From: Euprymna scolopes | Lineage: Eukaryota; Mollusca; Cephalopoda; Sepiida; Sepiolidae | Direction of reading: 5' to 3' | DNA length: 36,410 bases | Assembly (NCBI GenBank): GCA_024364805.1 | Contig: CM044501.1 | Span: 123,176,933 to 123,213,342, forward strand | Shown: piece by piece, positions 27,625 through 36,410 of the stretch | Layout: every line of letters starts with the position of its first letter | Numbering within the stretch: the stretch's first letter is position 1 | Notes under the pieces: model-generated | Seen by the model: only the letters and a program-made list of their open reading frames with translations | The model's database searches: none | Told to the model about the DNA's origin: nothing | Made by a program: the position numbers and the translations under genes

Positions 27625-29280
27625 ATCCCGGTCGAAAATAAGAGTACTAAATTGCTCTGTATAAATACCCATCTAGATCTTTACGGATATGGAAGGCTAG
27701 CTTTGGGGGTCAAGGTCGCGCCTGCCATCTTTCAACAGGTTATGGACACTATGCTTGGCGGCCTTCATTTTGTCATTGCATAGAACATGGAACAGCGTAA
27801 AGACCATATATACAAAGTATTCAGACGAATTCAAGATTTTGGTTTCAAAATTAATGAAAGCAAATGCGAATTCTTCTAACAAAAAATCAAATATCTGGGA
27901 AACATAATTGATAAGATCCTGATGCTATAAGGGACACGCCGACGCTCAGGAATACTACCCAACTGCAAAGTTTTTTTAGGTCTCACTAATTATTATCAGA
28001 GTTTTATTCCAAAAAATTCACGAAATGCGTGCACCGTTAAATCAGCTTTGGAAAAAGAATAAAGTTAACATTTGAGAAAATTAAAAAAGTCTTAAGTTTA
28101 AATGTTTTTCTCACACATTTACACCTGGACCTAGATATTATAGTTGCTAGTGACACTAGACAATATGGTATAGCCACATACTTGCTACATAAGATGCTAT
28201 ATAGGTAAAAAAAAAAAAAAAATGCTCATGCATCCGGAACACTGCTACCGGCAAAAAAACAAAAAAACAAAACAAAAACAAAAAAAAAAAACAATACTTT
28301 CAGATAACGTCTCGGCAATATCTATGCAGTCTCGAAATTTCATTGTTATTTGCAAGGTAGGCATTTTACACTTACAACAAATCACAAATCCCTTTTAACC
28401 ATTTTGGGCTCCAAAAATGATTACTCATCTTCATTAGCAACTGTTTATTAAGATAATGGACCATTTTATTGAAGTACGACTCTAAATTTGAATTCCTTTC
28501 TTCAAAGAGACCAGCCAGACTCTTCTACCGATCGCGCATGCCGCAGAGCTGTCTAGTCAATCCCGATTCAAAAAGAGCTCCTCGAGGACTCGGTAAGTGC
28601 CGCATTGCGCATAAATAGTAAAATAAAAACGATAATTTGTAACACAATCCAGTAACTACCAGTGACCTTCAAAGAGATAAAGACAGAAGCAGTTAATGAT
28701 GAATTTATGAAAAACACAAAGCAGAAATTAGTATAAGAGAAGTTTACTTCAGATACTTAGTCTGCGACAACATCCAACTTTATAGCGAGAGGGTCATGAT
28801 TCCTAAAACTCTACAAATGCTAAAAATTCCACGTGGGCCATCCTGGAATCAGCAGGATGAGATGTGCAGTTTTGTTTACTGGCCGTCTATGGACCAAGAT
28901 ATCACTAATTTAGTTAAAACATGTAAAGAATGTGCGTTTGCAGCAAAGGCACCAACCATTACTCCCAAATTCTGGCTCAAATCCGAACAACCGTGGTCTA
29001 GGATACATATAGACTTTGCGGAACCACTAAATGATTTTTATTACTTGATAATGTTGGATAGTTTCTCTGTTAAGATGCAGGAAACCCACCACAATTATTT
29101 CCTACATGAGCTGTTCGCTCGTTTTGTTGTTGCTAATTGCCTGATTATTGATAATGCCACCCAATTCACTTCTTCAGAGTTCAAAGAATTTTGCGAGACA
29201 TACCAGATAATACATCTCACAACTCCACGATATCCGGGGTGTTTGTTAGGAGAAATGCTTCAACATCAGTTAAATTAGTT
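27625..29280 (+). mobile_element. Ty3/gypsy LTR retrotransposon pol fossil
   Basis: Three pol parts lie in the normal order on one strand. Reverse transcriptase at about 27630-27990 (GVKVAPAIFQQVMDTML, then FGFKINESKCEF). RNase H and linker remains at about 28000-28550. Integrase at about 28680-29270, with an HHCC-like part (CKECAFAAKAP) and core (WSRIHIDFAEPL; VVANCLIIDNATQFTSSEF). The element is broken in many places, roughly ten, and has lost gag and recognisable LTRs. It is an old copy. Confidence 0.8.
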
Positions 29281-29439
29281 CTAAGCCCACGGATGTTCGT
29301 AAATGCGAGCCTCAAGGGAGAAAGCAGGTTGTTTTTGTTTGAGTTTTGGCCTTGTTTTAGCGTAACTTTTGAATGTACTGTCATTTTTATTTTTAAGAGT
29401 TTCAGTTTAGGTAAGGGGTGCTGAACAAGTGGTTATGCA

Positions 29440-30190
29440 GGATACAAGACATGCAACACAGGCAGATCATCAGCTGTCCATCCATCTACTAGAGTTGTGA
29501 CCTCAGGATAGCCCACCGGGGATGAGTGCAGGGCCCCTTTCCATGCGCGACATGGCACTACAAACATCCCGATATTATACAACTGCTGATGGAGCAGCCG
29601 CTCTAAACGCTACCAAAGAGTTAGGGATCCTGTACTAACAGTCGGGAACAGCAGCCAGGAACTGTCTATCTGGTACCCTCAACCCATCAGACGATGGTCA
29701 ACCCAATCTGCTTGCACTGTCATTACGGTATTCAAGCACCCCAAGTGCACAGTTTAAGGGTTGGAATGTGTCGGGAGTCGGAAAAAACGGCATTCATTGC
29801 CCTAGTCATGAAACAAGATCGACCACCGAGTGTTTCTGTCGACTCCCAGTGGTTCGACCTCTACGCCTGGCTAATAGACAAAGAAGAAGTATGGAAGCCG
29901 GACAATAGACAGTGCCTATCTACTCCTTAAGCAGTTTAGGTTTGCAGACCGGTAATTTGTTTGAGTCACCAGCTCTAGGAAGGTTGTCATCCAAGACTGG
30001 AGAGGCATTCCTTTCCTTAGGTTTAGCTTCAGAGTTTTCCTTCTAGACGGATGACCTGGGAAGATCTACGGGTCCGTCAGTACCGAGAGGGTGTGTCCCG
30101 CGCCTGGGTCCTAATCTAGGTATTTCTGTGACCCTGCGAGGGTGGTTGGTGTTGTTACTGGGTTAGTTTATAAAGGTTATATATCTACTG
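29440..30190. other. GC-richer island, unrecognised
   Basis: About 750 bases with near-50% GC inside very AT-rich DNA. Plus-strand frames such as that at 29694-29930 (78 codons) look protein-like but match no family known to me, and several frames look equally plausible. The later part (29990-30130) includes CATCCAAGACTGGAGAGGC and GGATGACCTGGGAAGATC. It may be the untranslated end of the preceding gypsy fossil, a SINE, or a separate young repeat. Confidence 0.4.
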
Positions 30191-31696
30191 AGAGATTATA
30201 CTTCTCAAAGTGATTACGGGACATTGCTATTTCATTGTTTGTTACTGGAGGAGGGGGGAGTAAGACTTCATGCAGTGGAAGCAGCTATATTTGCAAACAG
30301 GTTTGTTGGAAGGAGTTAATATGGCTTAATGTTTTTTCCCTTTAAATTTATAATTGAGAAAATAAATAAATAAGTAAAAAATAAAAAGTAAAATAAAATT
30401 TTCTTCCTTTTATTTTTATGTTGGCTTAGGAATAGGATAATGCGTTACAGAATGGCTTGATATTACGAATTAACTAAAATTGTTGTACAAGCTCTGGATA
30501 TTTTAGATGGCAGAAGGGTTAATATGTATATTCAATAGATACAAGTAACGTCACTTTTGATAAGTACAATACAGTACAGGTGGAAGTAAATTATACGCTA
30601 TGGCGTCTACGTTATGTATAATACAGTAAATAGATATATGGGGAGATTTCCAGTAGATGCGAATGTATGGGGGTTATGGGTATTAAGCATGTTTCCATTC
30701 CTAATAAAAATATCTTCAGCTTTCGTTTATAAATCAGGAAATTGTATTTTGCGTTACAGAGTATCGGTTCAGTTTTTGCATTTAACATTGTAAGGCTAAG
30801 GAAGAGACAGCTATTGCTATGTAATATAGATAGCTGTAAATCTAAGTACAGACCGTAGTTAGTAAGTACCTACCTGGTTAAGAACAAACTAGTGCATGCC
30901 TTAGAGGTAGAAATGAATGGATGTTTAGTGATCATGACTTCCAATCGGTCAGCATGCGAAGGTTAAGGGCTGAAAGCTGAGGACCTCCATCCAAGTCGTG
31001 TGTAAAGTATGCGTGTTAGTGGCAGCTTGGGGAGTAGGTCAGATTGTTAGTTTTCAGGAGAGGGTTAAACTTACAGAATACAGTAGAATTAATCATTAGA
31101 ATTTTGAGTGTCAAGTAAAGTTTAATTAGAAGAACAAAAAAACAAACAAACAATTTAAAAAAAAAATTCAATTTAACAAGCAAATCAGACATAGGCAGTC
31201 GTCTTGGAGGTAAAGTATATATATATTGGATATACATAGAATCCAGCAGGGGTTTGTACCGTAATGAAAGAAAAACTATTAGTGTATGGTGCGTCGGGAT
31301 TCATATTAAAATACAGTCAGTTTGGTATGGCTCAGTAAAAGTCCTAGCGACGTAGCTATGGTCACTGCGTTTAAGTTACAAATATAATTGAAAGTAAAAC
31401 AATGTTCTGCGATTTGATATAGCTAGCAGGGAAGCAATATTTCAATACAAGCGAGCGTATAGTAATAGATATTAAGTAATTCTACAAAATAAACAAATAA
31501 AAATAATCAGCAAAAATTATTTGATGAATTGTTAATTGCAAAAGCGTTATTATTCTCTCAGATTTAATCATATAGATAAGTACATAGTAGTATATGTGCG
31601 TGTAGGCAGATTATAATTCTTTGTATTGGGAGAAAGGGTGCTTATTTAGAATTACACTTATTAGAAAACAAAAGTACAGAAACATCTTTATCTACT
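30191..31696. other. No gene or named element recognised
   Basis: About 1.5 kb of AT-rich sequence with no long frame, no visible terminal repeats and few low-complexity runs. Candidate unique intergenic DNA or very old repeat. Confidence 0.45.
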
Positions 31697-31698
31697 TA

Positions 31699-31999
31699 CT
31701 CGTCACGGAACAAATATATCATATTCCAAAACTTATATAAATTGGTCAAGTCGTTTTTTTTTTCAGCCAAGAAAATCAGATTTTATGAGGAAACGAAACA
31801 GGGTCCAGGTTCCACCATTTTGTTTTAATATTCAAAGACGACAATTCAATTCGGCTACCGAAATTTTGTTTGTATTCTAAATAATTAAAACTATTTAATA
31901 GCAAAAAATCATAAAATTTTAATTTTCTTATTAAAAAAAAACTACTTAATCAATTTGCGTGATTTTTTTTGGAATATGACATCTTCGTTCCGTGACGAG
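31699..31999. mobile_element. MITE of about 301 bp with 29-bp TIRs and TA target duplication
   Basis: The ends CTCGTCACGGAAC and GTTCCGTGACGAG are perfect inverted repeats that extend to about 29 bases (31699-31727 against 31971-31999) with three mismatches. TA flanks both ends (31697-31698 and 32000-32001), as for Tc1/mariner elements. There is no transposase, so it needs one in trans. The good TIR match suggests moderate age. Confidence 0.85.
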
Positions 32000-32083
32000 T
32001 ACATACATCATAAAGGGTTTTCTGTATTTGTTTAAAAATTCTTTATTAAAGAGGGTTCTTTTACAATTACTTGATCATTTTTT

Positions 32084-32140
32084 CTTTTTTTTTCTTTCTT
32101 TCTTTCTTCTTCTTCTTCTTCTTTTTCTTCTTCTTCTATA
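32084..32140 (+). repeat. (TTC)n microsatellite
   Basis: TTTCTTTCTT followed by a (TTC) run. The open frame on the other strand (Glu/Lys-rich) comes from this repeat. Confidence 0.9.
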
Positions 32141-32228
32141 ATTATAAAACTCAAATGATCTTGTAACGATATATGTAACCCACTTTCCGGTTTATGACAT
32201 CCGCTTGCGCATGCGCGCATGACCTGCG

Positions 32229-32388
32229 CGCTGAAATATTAACGTTATTATTTCGAAATTATTATTTAACATGGGAAGAGTGGGTTTTAAAATAAATAAA
32301 AAAATAAAAGAACAATTGGGACGCTGAAATATTAACGTTATTATTTCGAAATTATTATTTAACATGGGAAGAGTGGGGTTTAAAATAA
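32229..32388 (+). repeat. Direct duplication of about 66 bp, period 93
   Basis: CGCTGAAATATTAACGTTAT...ACATGGGAAGAGTGGG at 32229-32294 is repeated almost exactly at 32322-32388, separated by a 27-base A-rich spacer. It is recent. The unit holds AACGTT and TTCGAA palindromes but no gene. Confidence 0.9.
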
Positions 32389-32864
32389 CTTAAACGTAAT
32401 ACAGAAATGAACGACGTAAAAGAAAAGCAGATATATCAAAATTTGAATTTAACTATAATAAGTATTATGATATCTGTTCAATGCACATTTGCCTATAAGT
32501 ATGGCCAACCATTTATAATTCAGTAACTGTAATTTTTTTCAAAAACAATCCATTATAATAAACAGAACGACTCATAGAAATCTATCTATATTCTTTTTCA
32601 TTTTAATATACTTTCATAGAAATGTTTCTGTTATGTAAAAAAAAAACAAAACAAAACTATTTTCTTTACATCACAAGTGTCATGCTCATACATGAATTCC
32701 ATAGCTAATATAACATACTGACCCAACGGGTCACGGGTAGTCTAGTAATAAAATATAATTTTGTATTTTGTTATTTTTATTTTTTCACCAATCTCGTTTT
32801 TTAGTGATGGTTTCGATGTCCTTGCTGTCAGTTTGGATTCCTTCTTGACAGGTGGGCTGTCCAT
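32389..32864. other. No gene recognised
   Basis: AT-rich. A short GC-rich word GACCCAACGGGTCACGGG (about 32720-32740), containing the inverted repeat GACCC/GGGTC, stands out and may be an end of a small repeat. Confidence 0.4.
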
Positions 32865-33560
32865 TCAGATTTCAGTCTGCTCCACCGATGGTTGTAGATC
32901 ATGCATGCTATCTGGACTCCGATAGAATGCACTCATGTGTACCCCTCCTTCGTTCAGGTGCTTTATTATCATTATTTGATGGTTACAAAATCTTCTCTTA
33001 CGTTTTCTTAGTATCCTCTTTATTACAATTACCAACATTATTATGGTTATAATGATCCCTACCACCGACCAGGCCATTTCATTAACAATATCCACCCTCA
33101 CTGTCCACTTGGCTTATTTGGGATTTTAACTTCTCAAAACTAATTCGGACATCTTTTGTGACGTAACATTGAGGAATTCTTTCGCTATGAACTCACGTAC
33201 CTCTAACCATCCACTGGCAATACACTGATACTTCCTCTGGTATTCCGGTACAGGTCTATCCTTCTTCGGACACGGCTGGGTTAACACAACTCCGATGCAG
33301 TAATCATTGGCATCGGGATACAACGCCATTTGTTTACTCAAATCAAAGCAGGCCAGCAAGGGCACCGCAGTCAATTGCTTTTTAAGAGCATCAAAATCTC
33401 TCTAACAATCCTCTGTCCACTTGAACAGGGCATTTTTTTTAAACAATGCTACTAATGGTTCAGCTAATCGACTTAAGGCAGACACGAAACGCTGGTAATA
33501 TGGAATTGAGCCGATAAACCATCAGACCTGCCTTACGGTTTTCTAGAATGCTAAAAAAGG
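32865..33560 (-). mobile_element. LTR retrotransposon fossil: RT/RNase H part and a membrane-anchor-like frame
   Basis: On the minus strand, 33126-33560 reads as the RT connection and RNase H start of a Ty3/gypsy element (LKKQLTAVPLLACFD, YPDANDYCIGVVLTQP). Next to it, 32865-33101 is a 78-codon frame with one strong hydrophobic segment (SVVGIIITIIMLVIVI) followed by KRILRKRKRR and a polar tail. That is the look of a membrane anchor with a short cytoplasmic tail, as at the end of envelope-like proteins, but it could also be unrelated. The pol part is a fragment with a few breaks; integrase and LTRs were not found. Confidence 0.55.
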
Positions 33561-33794
33561 ACGTTCACCACCCGGGAGATCTTTGAGGTTGGTCGTCGGT
33601 CGCTAGTCGTTTCTTCTCCAACAAAAAAAAGGTTGCCGTTATGTTGGAACACTCGCCACTGTAAAGGTCTGATTTGTTGATATTTGTGTGTAAAACTGAA
33701 TCATTCTCAAAACACAAAAAGGGCAACAAAAATACCCAGGCCATTAGTAATCGTTTTTCTTCTAAAAAATAATATTCGGTTAATATATAATATA

Positions 33795-33872
33795 GTATTA
33801 AAAACAGAGGTGGAGAGACCTAAAAACTCAACGAGGTTTCACCTGTTTAGTGCAAGCTTTTTCAAGAGTAAG
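33795..33872 (-). repeat. Left inverted terminal repeat of the Penelope-like element
   Basis: The reverse complement of this segment aligns along its length with 36263-36339: TTACTCTTGAAA, GCACTAAAC, GTGAAAC, then TTAGGT, CTCCACCT and TGTTTTTAATAC, at about 80% identity. It therefore carries a degraded antisense copy of the hammerhead-like end. Confidence 0.8.
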
Positions 33873-35913
33873 AAAAAATGTTCGTTGATGAGAAGGTTAT
33901 ACACAAACCACTCTCTATCCAAGAACATTATCTCTAAAATCAAACGACGAGTTACATCTTTCAATTCTACACATAGCAATAAAATATCAAACCTAGTTAC
34001 CAGTAACAACAAATGGTGTTCCATGGGACAACCTGAACTCATCCAGAATCTCTCAAACCGACCACTATCCAACATTGAGAAGGAAGTCTTCAGCTTTGTA
34101 TTAAAATTCGCGACAGGGTTTTACCCCCAAACAACAACTAACATAATCGTCTGAAATTACAAACATGAAGACACTGATCTAATGAAAGGCTTCATTCAGG
34201 GTACCAGATCCACGATAACCACCCAAACCGTGGACACTGTCTTACCAAAACAATATATAAATGCACCAATAAACTTAACCAGCGACCATAATATCATCAT
34301 ATCATCTGCAGACAAGGGTGGTAGTGTTGTAATAATGGAAATGTCTGAATACAAAGATGAAATATTTCAATTTCTACAAGATCATTACATATATGAAAAA
34401 AAACAAAAAACAAACAACAACTCTGATACAATACAAAAGAAATAGATATAATTGATAAAACGCACAAGAAACTAATAAATAATAATAAAATCTGGGCAAC
34501 ATGTATCGAACATCACCTCAAAATCCCCACTTTATATGGTCTACCAAAGACCTATAAAAACAACACCCAGTCCGCTCCATTGTCTCAGCCATCGGCAGTG
34601 CTACTCATAAAATCGCATGGACCATTACAAAATTACTTTTCTCATTATTAGTCAAACTCAGCTTATCCCTTATAAAAAAAATTCCGGGGACCTTCTGATA
34701 AAAACAAAAATACAAAACAAAACAAAAAATAAAACAAAAAACGAAAAAAAAAAACCCAACAAAACAAAAAGCAAAAAAACTAACAAAAAAAAACAAAACA
34801 AAACCTTAACCTTATTAATAAAACTATGAATAGTCTCGACACTGAATCCATGTATACTAACATCCCTCCTAAAAAGTGCCTTAAACTATTCTTGAAACAG
34901 CTAAAGAAAACAAACATTAATTTCCTTTTTCCGGTAGATAACATAATCAACGATATAGGTTTATGTGTCGATATGACGTATTTTACCTTCAATAAATTCT
35001 GCTATAAGCAAAAGTTTGGTTACTCATGGGAAAACCACTTAGTGGAGTTTTGGCATGTTTTATTTAAAGATTTTATGGAGACTGGAGCTCTGTAATATAG
35101 ATTGACTAAGGGTTCATCGTACGTTAGTTATATAGACATTTTGATTTTACTCTCTAAATCGTTCAAGATAGAATGCATTACTAAACAATTAAAGAAAATT
35201 GAACACACTAATTAAACATACGAAAAAGAAAACAACAAGTACATGCCTTTTCTTGATATCTATTTAATAAATGCTAACAATGAATCAAAGTAAAAGGTCA
35301 ACCGTTAACAAACCAACAAAAACGACTACATGCATTTGTTTTATGATAAAGATAAAGTGAAAAAAGGGGCAATGATCGGGTTCTACCTTAGAGCACTAAG
35401 AATATTTAGCAATGAATATTTAAAGGAAGAATTCCAATATATAGAACGTTCTTTTAAAGATTTACAATACCCGCCATATTTGTTTTTATTAAACGCCAAA
35501 AGAAAAGCTCTAAAAATGTTTTCTAAACGCAATAAAGACAGCCCCATAACAAACAAAACATTTACCAGAAGTTTAGTTCTATCCACTAATATTAAAACCA
35601 ACTTGGTCTAAAACATATTAAATAAAATGGATATTGAAATATCAGAAATAACTTCTTCAACAATCAAAGACTTAATCCATGAACCTAAATCTAACACCAA
35701 TTCCAAGATCAAAGCAGGCGTATATTCCATACCCTGTCGTGACTGTGGAAAAATATACATAGGTGAGACACAACGCAACCTCGATAAGAGAATGTATGAA
35801 CACAAGAGAAATATAAAAACTAATAACACCATTAACGCCATTTTTACCCACATTATGGAACATGATCAGTTTGAGAATGCAACTATCTTAAAAACAAATC
35901 AGTACGTCATTTA

Positions 35914-35982
35914 ATTTTTTTTTTACATAGGATTCATCAAGTATCAAGGTCCGAAGGACACTCGAGGATAAGGGTTAAATTA
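35914..35982 (-). mobile_element. LINE family A 3'-end fragment inside the Penelope-like element
   Basis: An 11-base T run (35914-35924) followed by GATTCATCAAGTATCAAGG, then ACACTCGAGGATAAGGGTTA, is the reversed 3' end of LINE family A as seen at 20283-20330. It is only about 70 bases long, so another extreme 5' truncation, inserted after the GIY-YIG region. Confidence 0.7.
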
Positions 35983-36262
35983 ATTAATCCTCTCTAATCT
36001 CCAATTCCTTCAATGTAATTAAACAAAGAAAATGTTTCTTTCACATCTCTTCACACCTATCTAAGATAATAATTCAAGAGAGTAATTTAGAAAACGGTTA
36101 AAATCTAAAATTTTTGTTAAAAATTAATAATGATATATATAATGTGTATATGTATATATAATTTATTTATTTACATATTTACAAATATGCTGATTTTCAA
36201 CCCCCACCTCTTAATATATATAGCCCTAATTAATGAACCTTCTCATCAACGAACACTTGGTT

Positions 36263-36339
36263 TTACTCTTGAAATAGCCCGCACTAAACGGGCGAAACGT
36301 CGTCAAGTTGTTAGGTTTCTCCACCTGTGTTTTTAATAC
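36263..36339 (+). repeat. Right terminal repeat with hammerhead-like end
   Basis: GCCCG (36277-36281), loop CACTAAA and CGGGC (36289-36293) form a stem, followed by GAAACGTCGTC (36294-36304). This is exactly the GAAAC-NNN-GTC end of the minimal type I hammerheads known from Penelope-like elements. The expected CTGANGA before the stem is replaced by CTTGAAATA, so the core is degenerate. The repeat is inverted relative to 33795-33872. Confidence 0.7.
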
Positions 36340-36410
36340 AATACACGTGGATTTTAAGCATTAACTGGAGTATATGTGTTTATATTTTGATTTTCAGAAT
36401 GTAACTTTAA

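Larger units (their letters stand above)
33795..36339 (+). mobile_element. Penelope-like element with GIY-YIG endonuclease, decayed
   Basis: Parts in order on the plus strand: N-terminal region (33880-34150, with LSNIEKEVFSFVLKFATGF); a conserved block before the RT (34182-34440, SSADKGGSVVIM); RT remains (about 34500-35270: LYGLPKTYK, DTESMYTNIPPK, FTFNKFCYKQ, MPFLDIYL); the linker (35330-35600); and a GIY-YIG endonuclease (35690-35890: GVYSIPCRDCGKIYIGETQR, HKR). This order is diagnostic of Penelope-like retroelements. The element is bounded by about 77-bp inverted repeats, is about 2.5 kb long, contains a LINE tail insertion near 35914, and is broken at several points in the RT part. It is not autonomous. 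Confidence 0.87.

Noticed and set aside
32032-32220. Glu/Lys-rich minus-strand frame
   Set aside because: A product of the (TTC)n microsatellite.
34605-34829. Lys/Asn-rich and Phe-rich frames on both strands
   Set aside because: An A-rich low-complexity patch inside the Penelope-like element, not coding.

Overview
The window is animal nuclear DNA, AT-rich and full of transposable elements, most likely from a cephalopod mollusc of octopus type. Three things suggest this: a host gene broken into short exons by GT/AG introns; long (TA)n tracts and many decayed repeats; and a mariner transposase and two LINE families whose protein tails I recognise from octopod genomes. The last point is recollection, not a database search.

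The only host gene I can support is the 3' part of VCPKMT (METTL21D), the lysine methyltransferase that modifies the p97/VCP ATPase. Three plus-strand coding exons (3458-3638, 6035-6154, 13007-13111) join in frame and encode about 135 C-terminal residues. They include the DCIY (DxxY) motif of this methyltransferase family and the SSDIHI-type C-terminal strand. The N-terminal SAM-binding half must lie upstream of the window. The last intron is about 6.85 kb and holds four LINE fragments, including two oppositely oriented pairs.

Layout: 1-3.4 kb, hammerhead-like motif, a dispersed repeat, a near-perfect 245-bp foldback, a LINE relic and an internally deleted mariner. 3.4-13.1 kb, VCPKMT and its TE-filled introns. 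13.1-17.9 kb, complex tandem and dispersed repeats. 18.0-18.8 kb, a SINE-like unit with a tRNA-type promoter beside a hammerhead-like core. 18.9-22.7 kb, LINE copies, including a three-layer nest and one long reverse transcriptase with the YADD motif, next to a fossil LTR-element gag. 22.8-26.2 kb, a second foldback element, a decayed coding-like stretch, a 50-bp tandem repeat and a LINE tail from another clade. 26.6-29.3 kb, two 5S rRNA-like segments in opposite orientation around an integrase fossil, then a Ty3/gypsy pol fossil. 29.4-31.7 kb, unrecognised, with a GC-richer island. 31.7-33.6 kb, a TA-flanked MITE, a short duplication and an LTR-element fossil. 33.8-36.34 kb, a decayed Penelope-like element with a GIY-YIG domain, bounded by about 77-bp inverted terminal repeats.

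The most interesting signals are the hammerhead-like cores at several loci, the SINE-like unit that combines a pol III-type promoter with such a core, the inverted terminal repeats of the Penelope-like element, the 5S-like pair, and a stem-loop conserved at the 3' end of at least seven LINE copies. Identities of repeat families are inferred by eye, and boundaries are approximate by about 10-30 bases unless a junction is given exactly.
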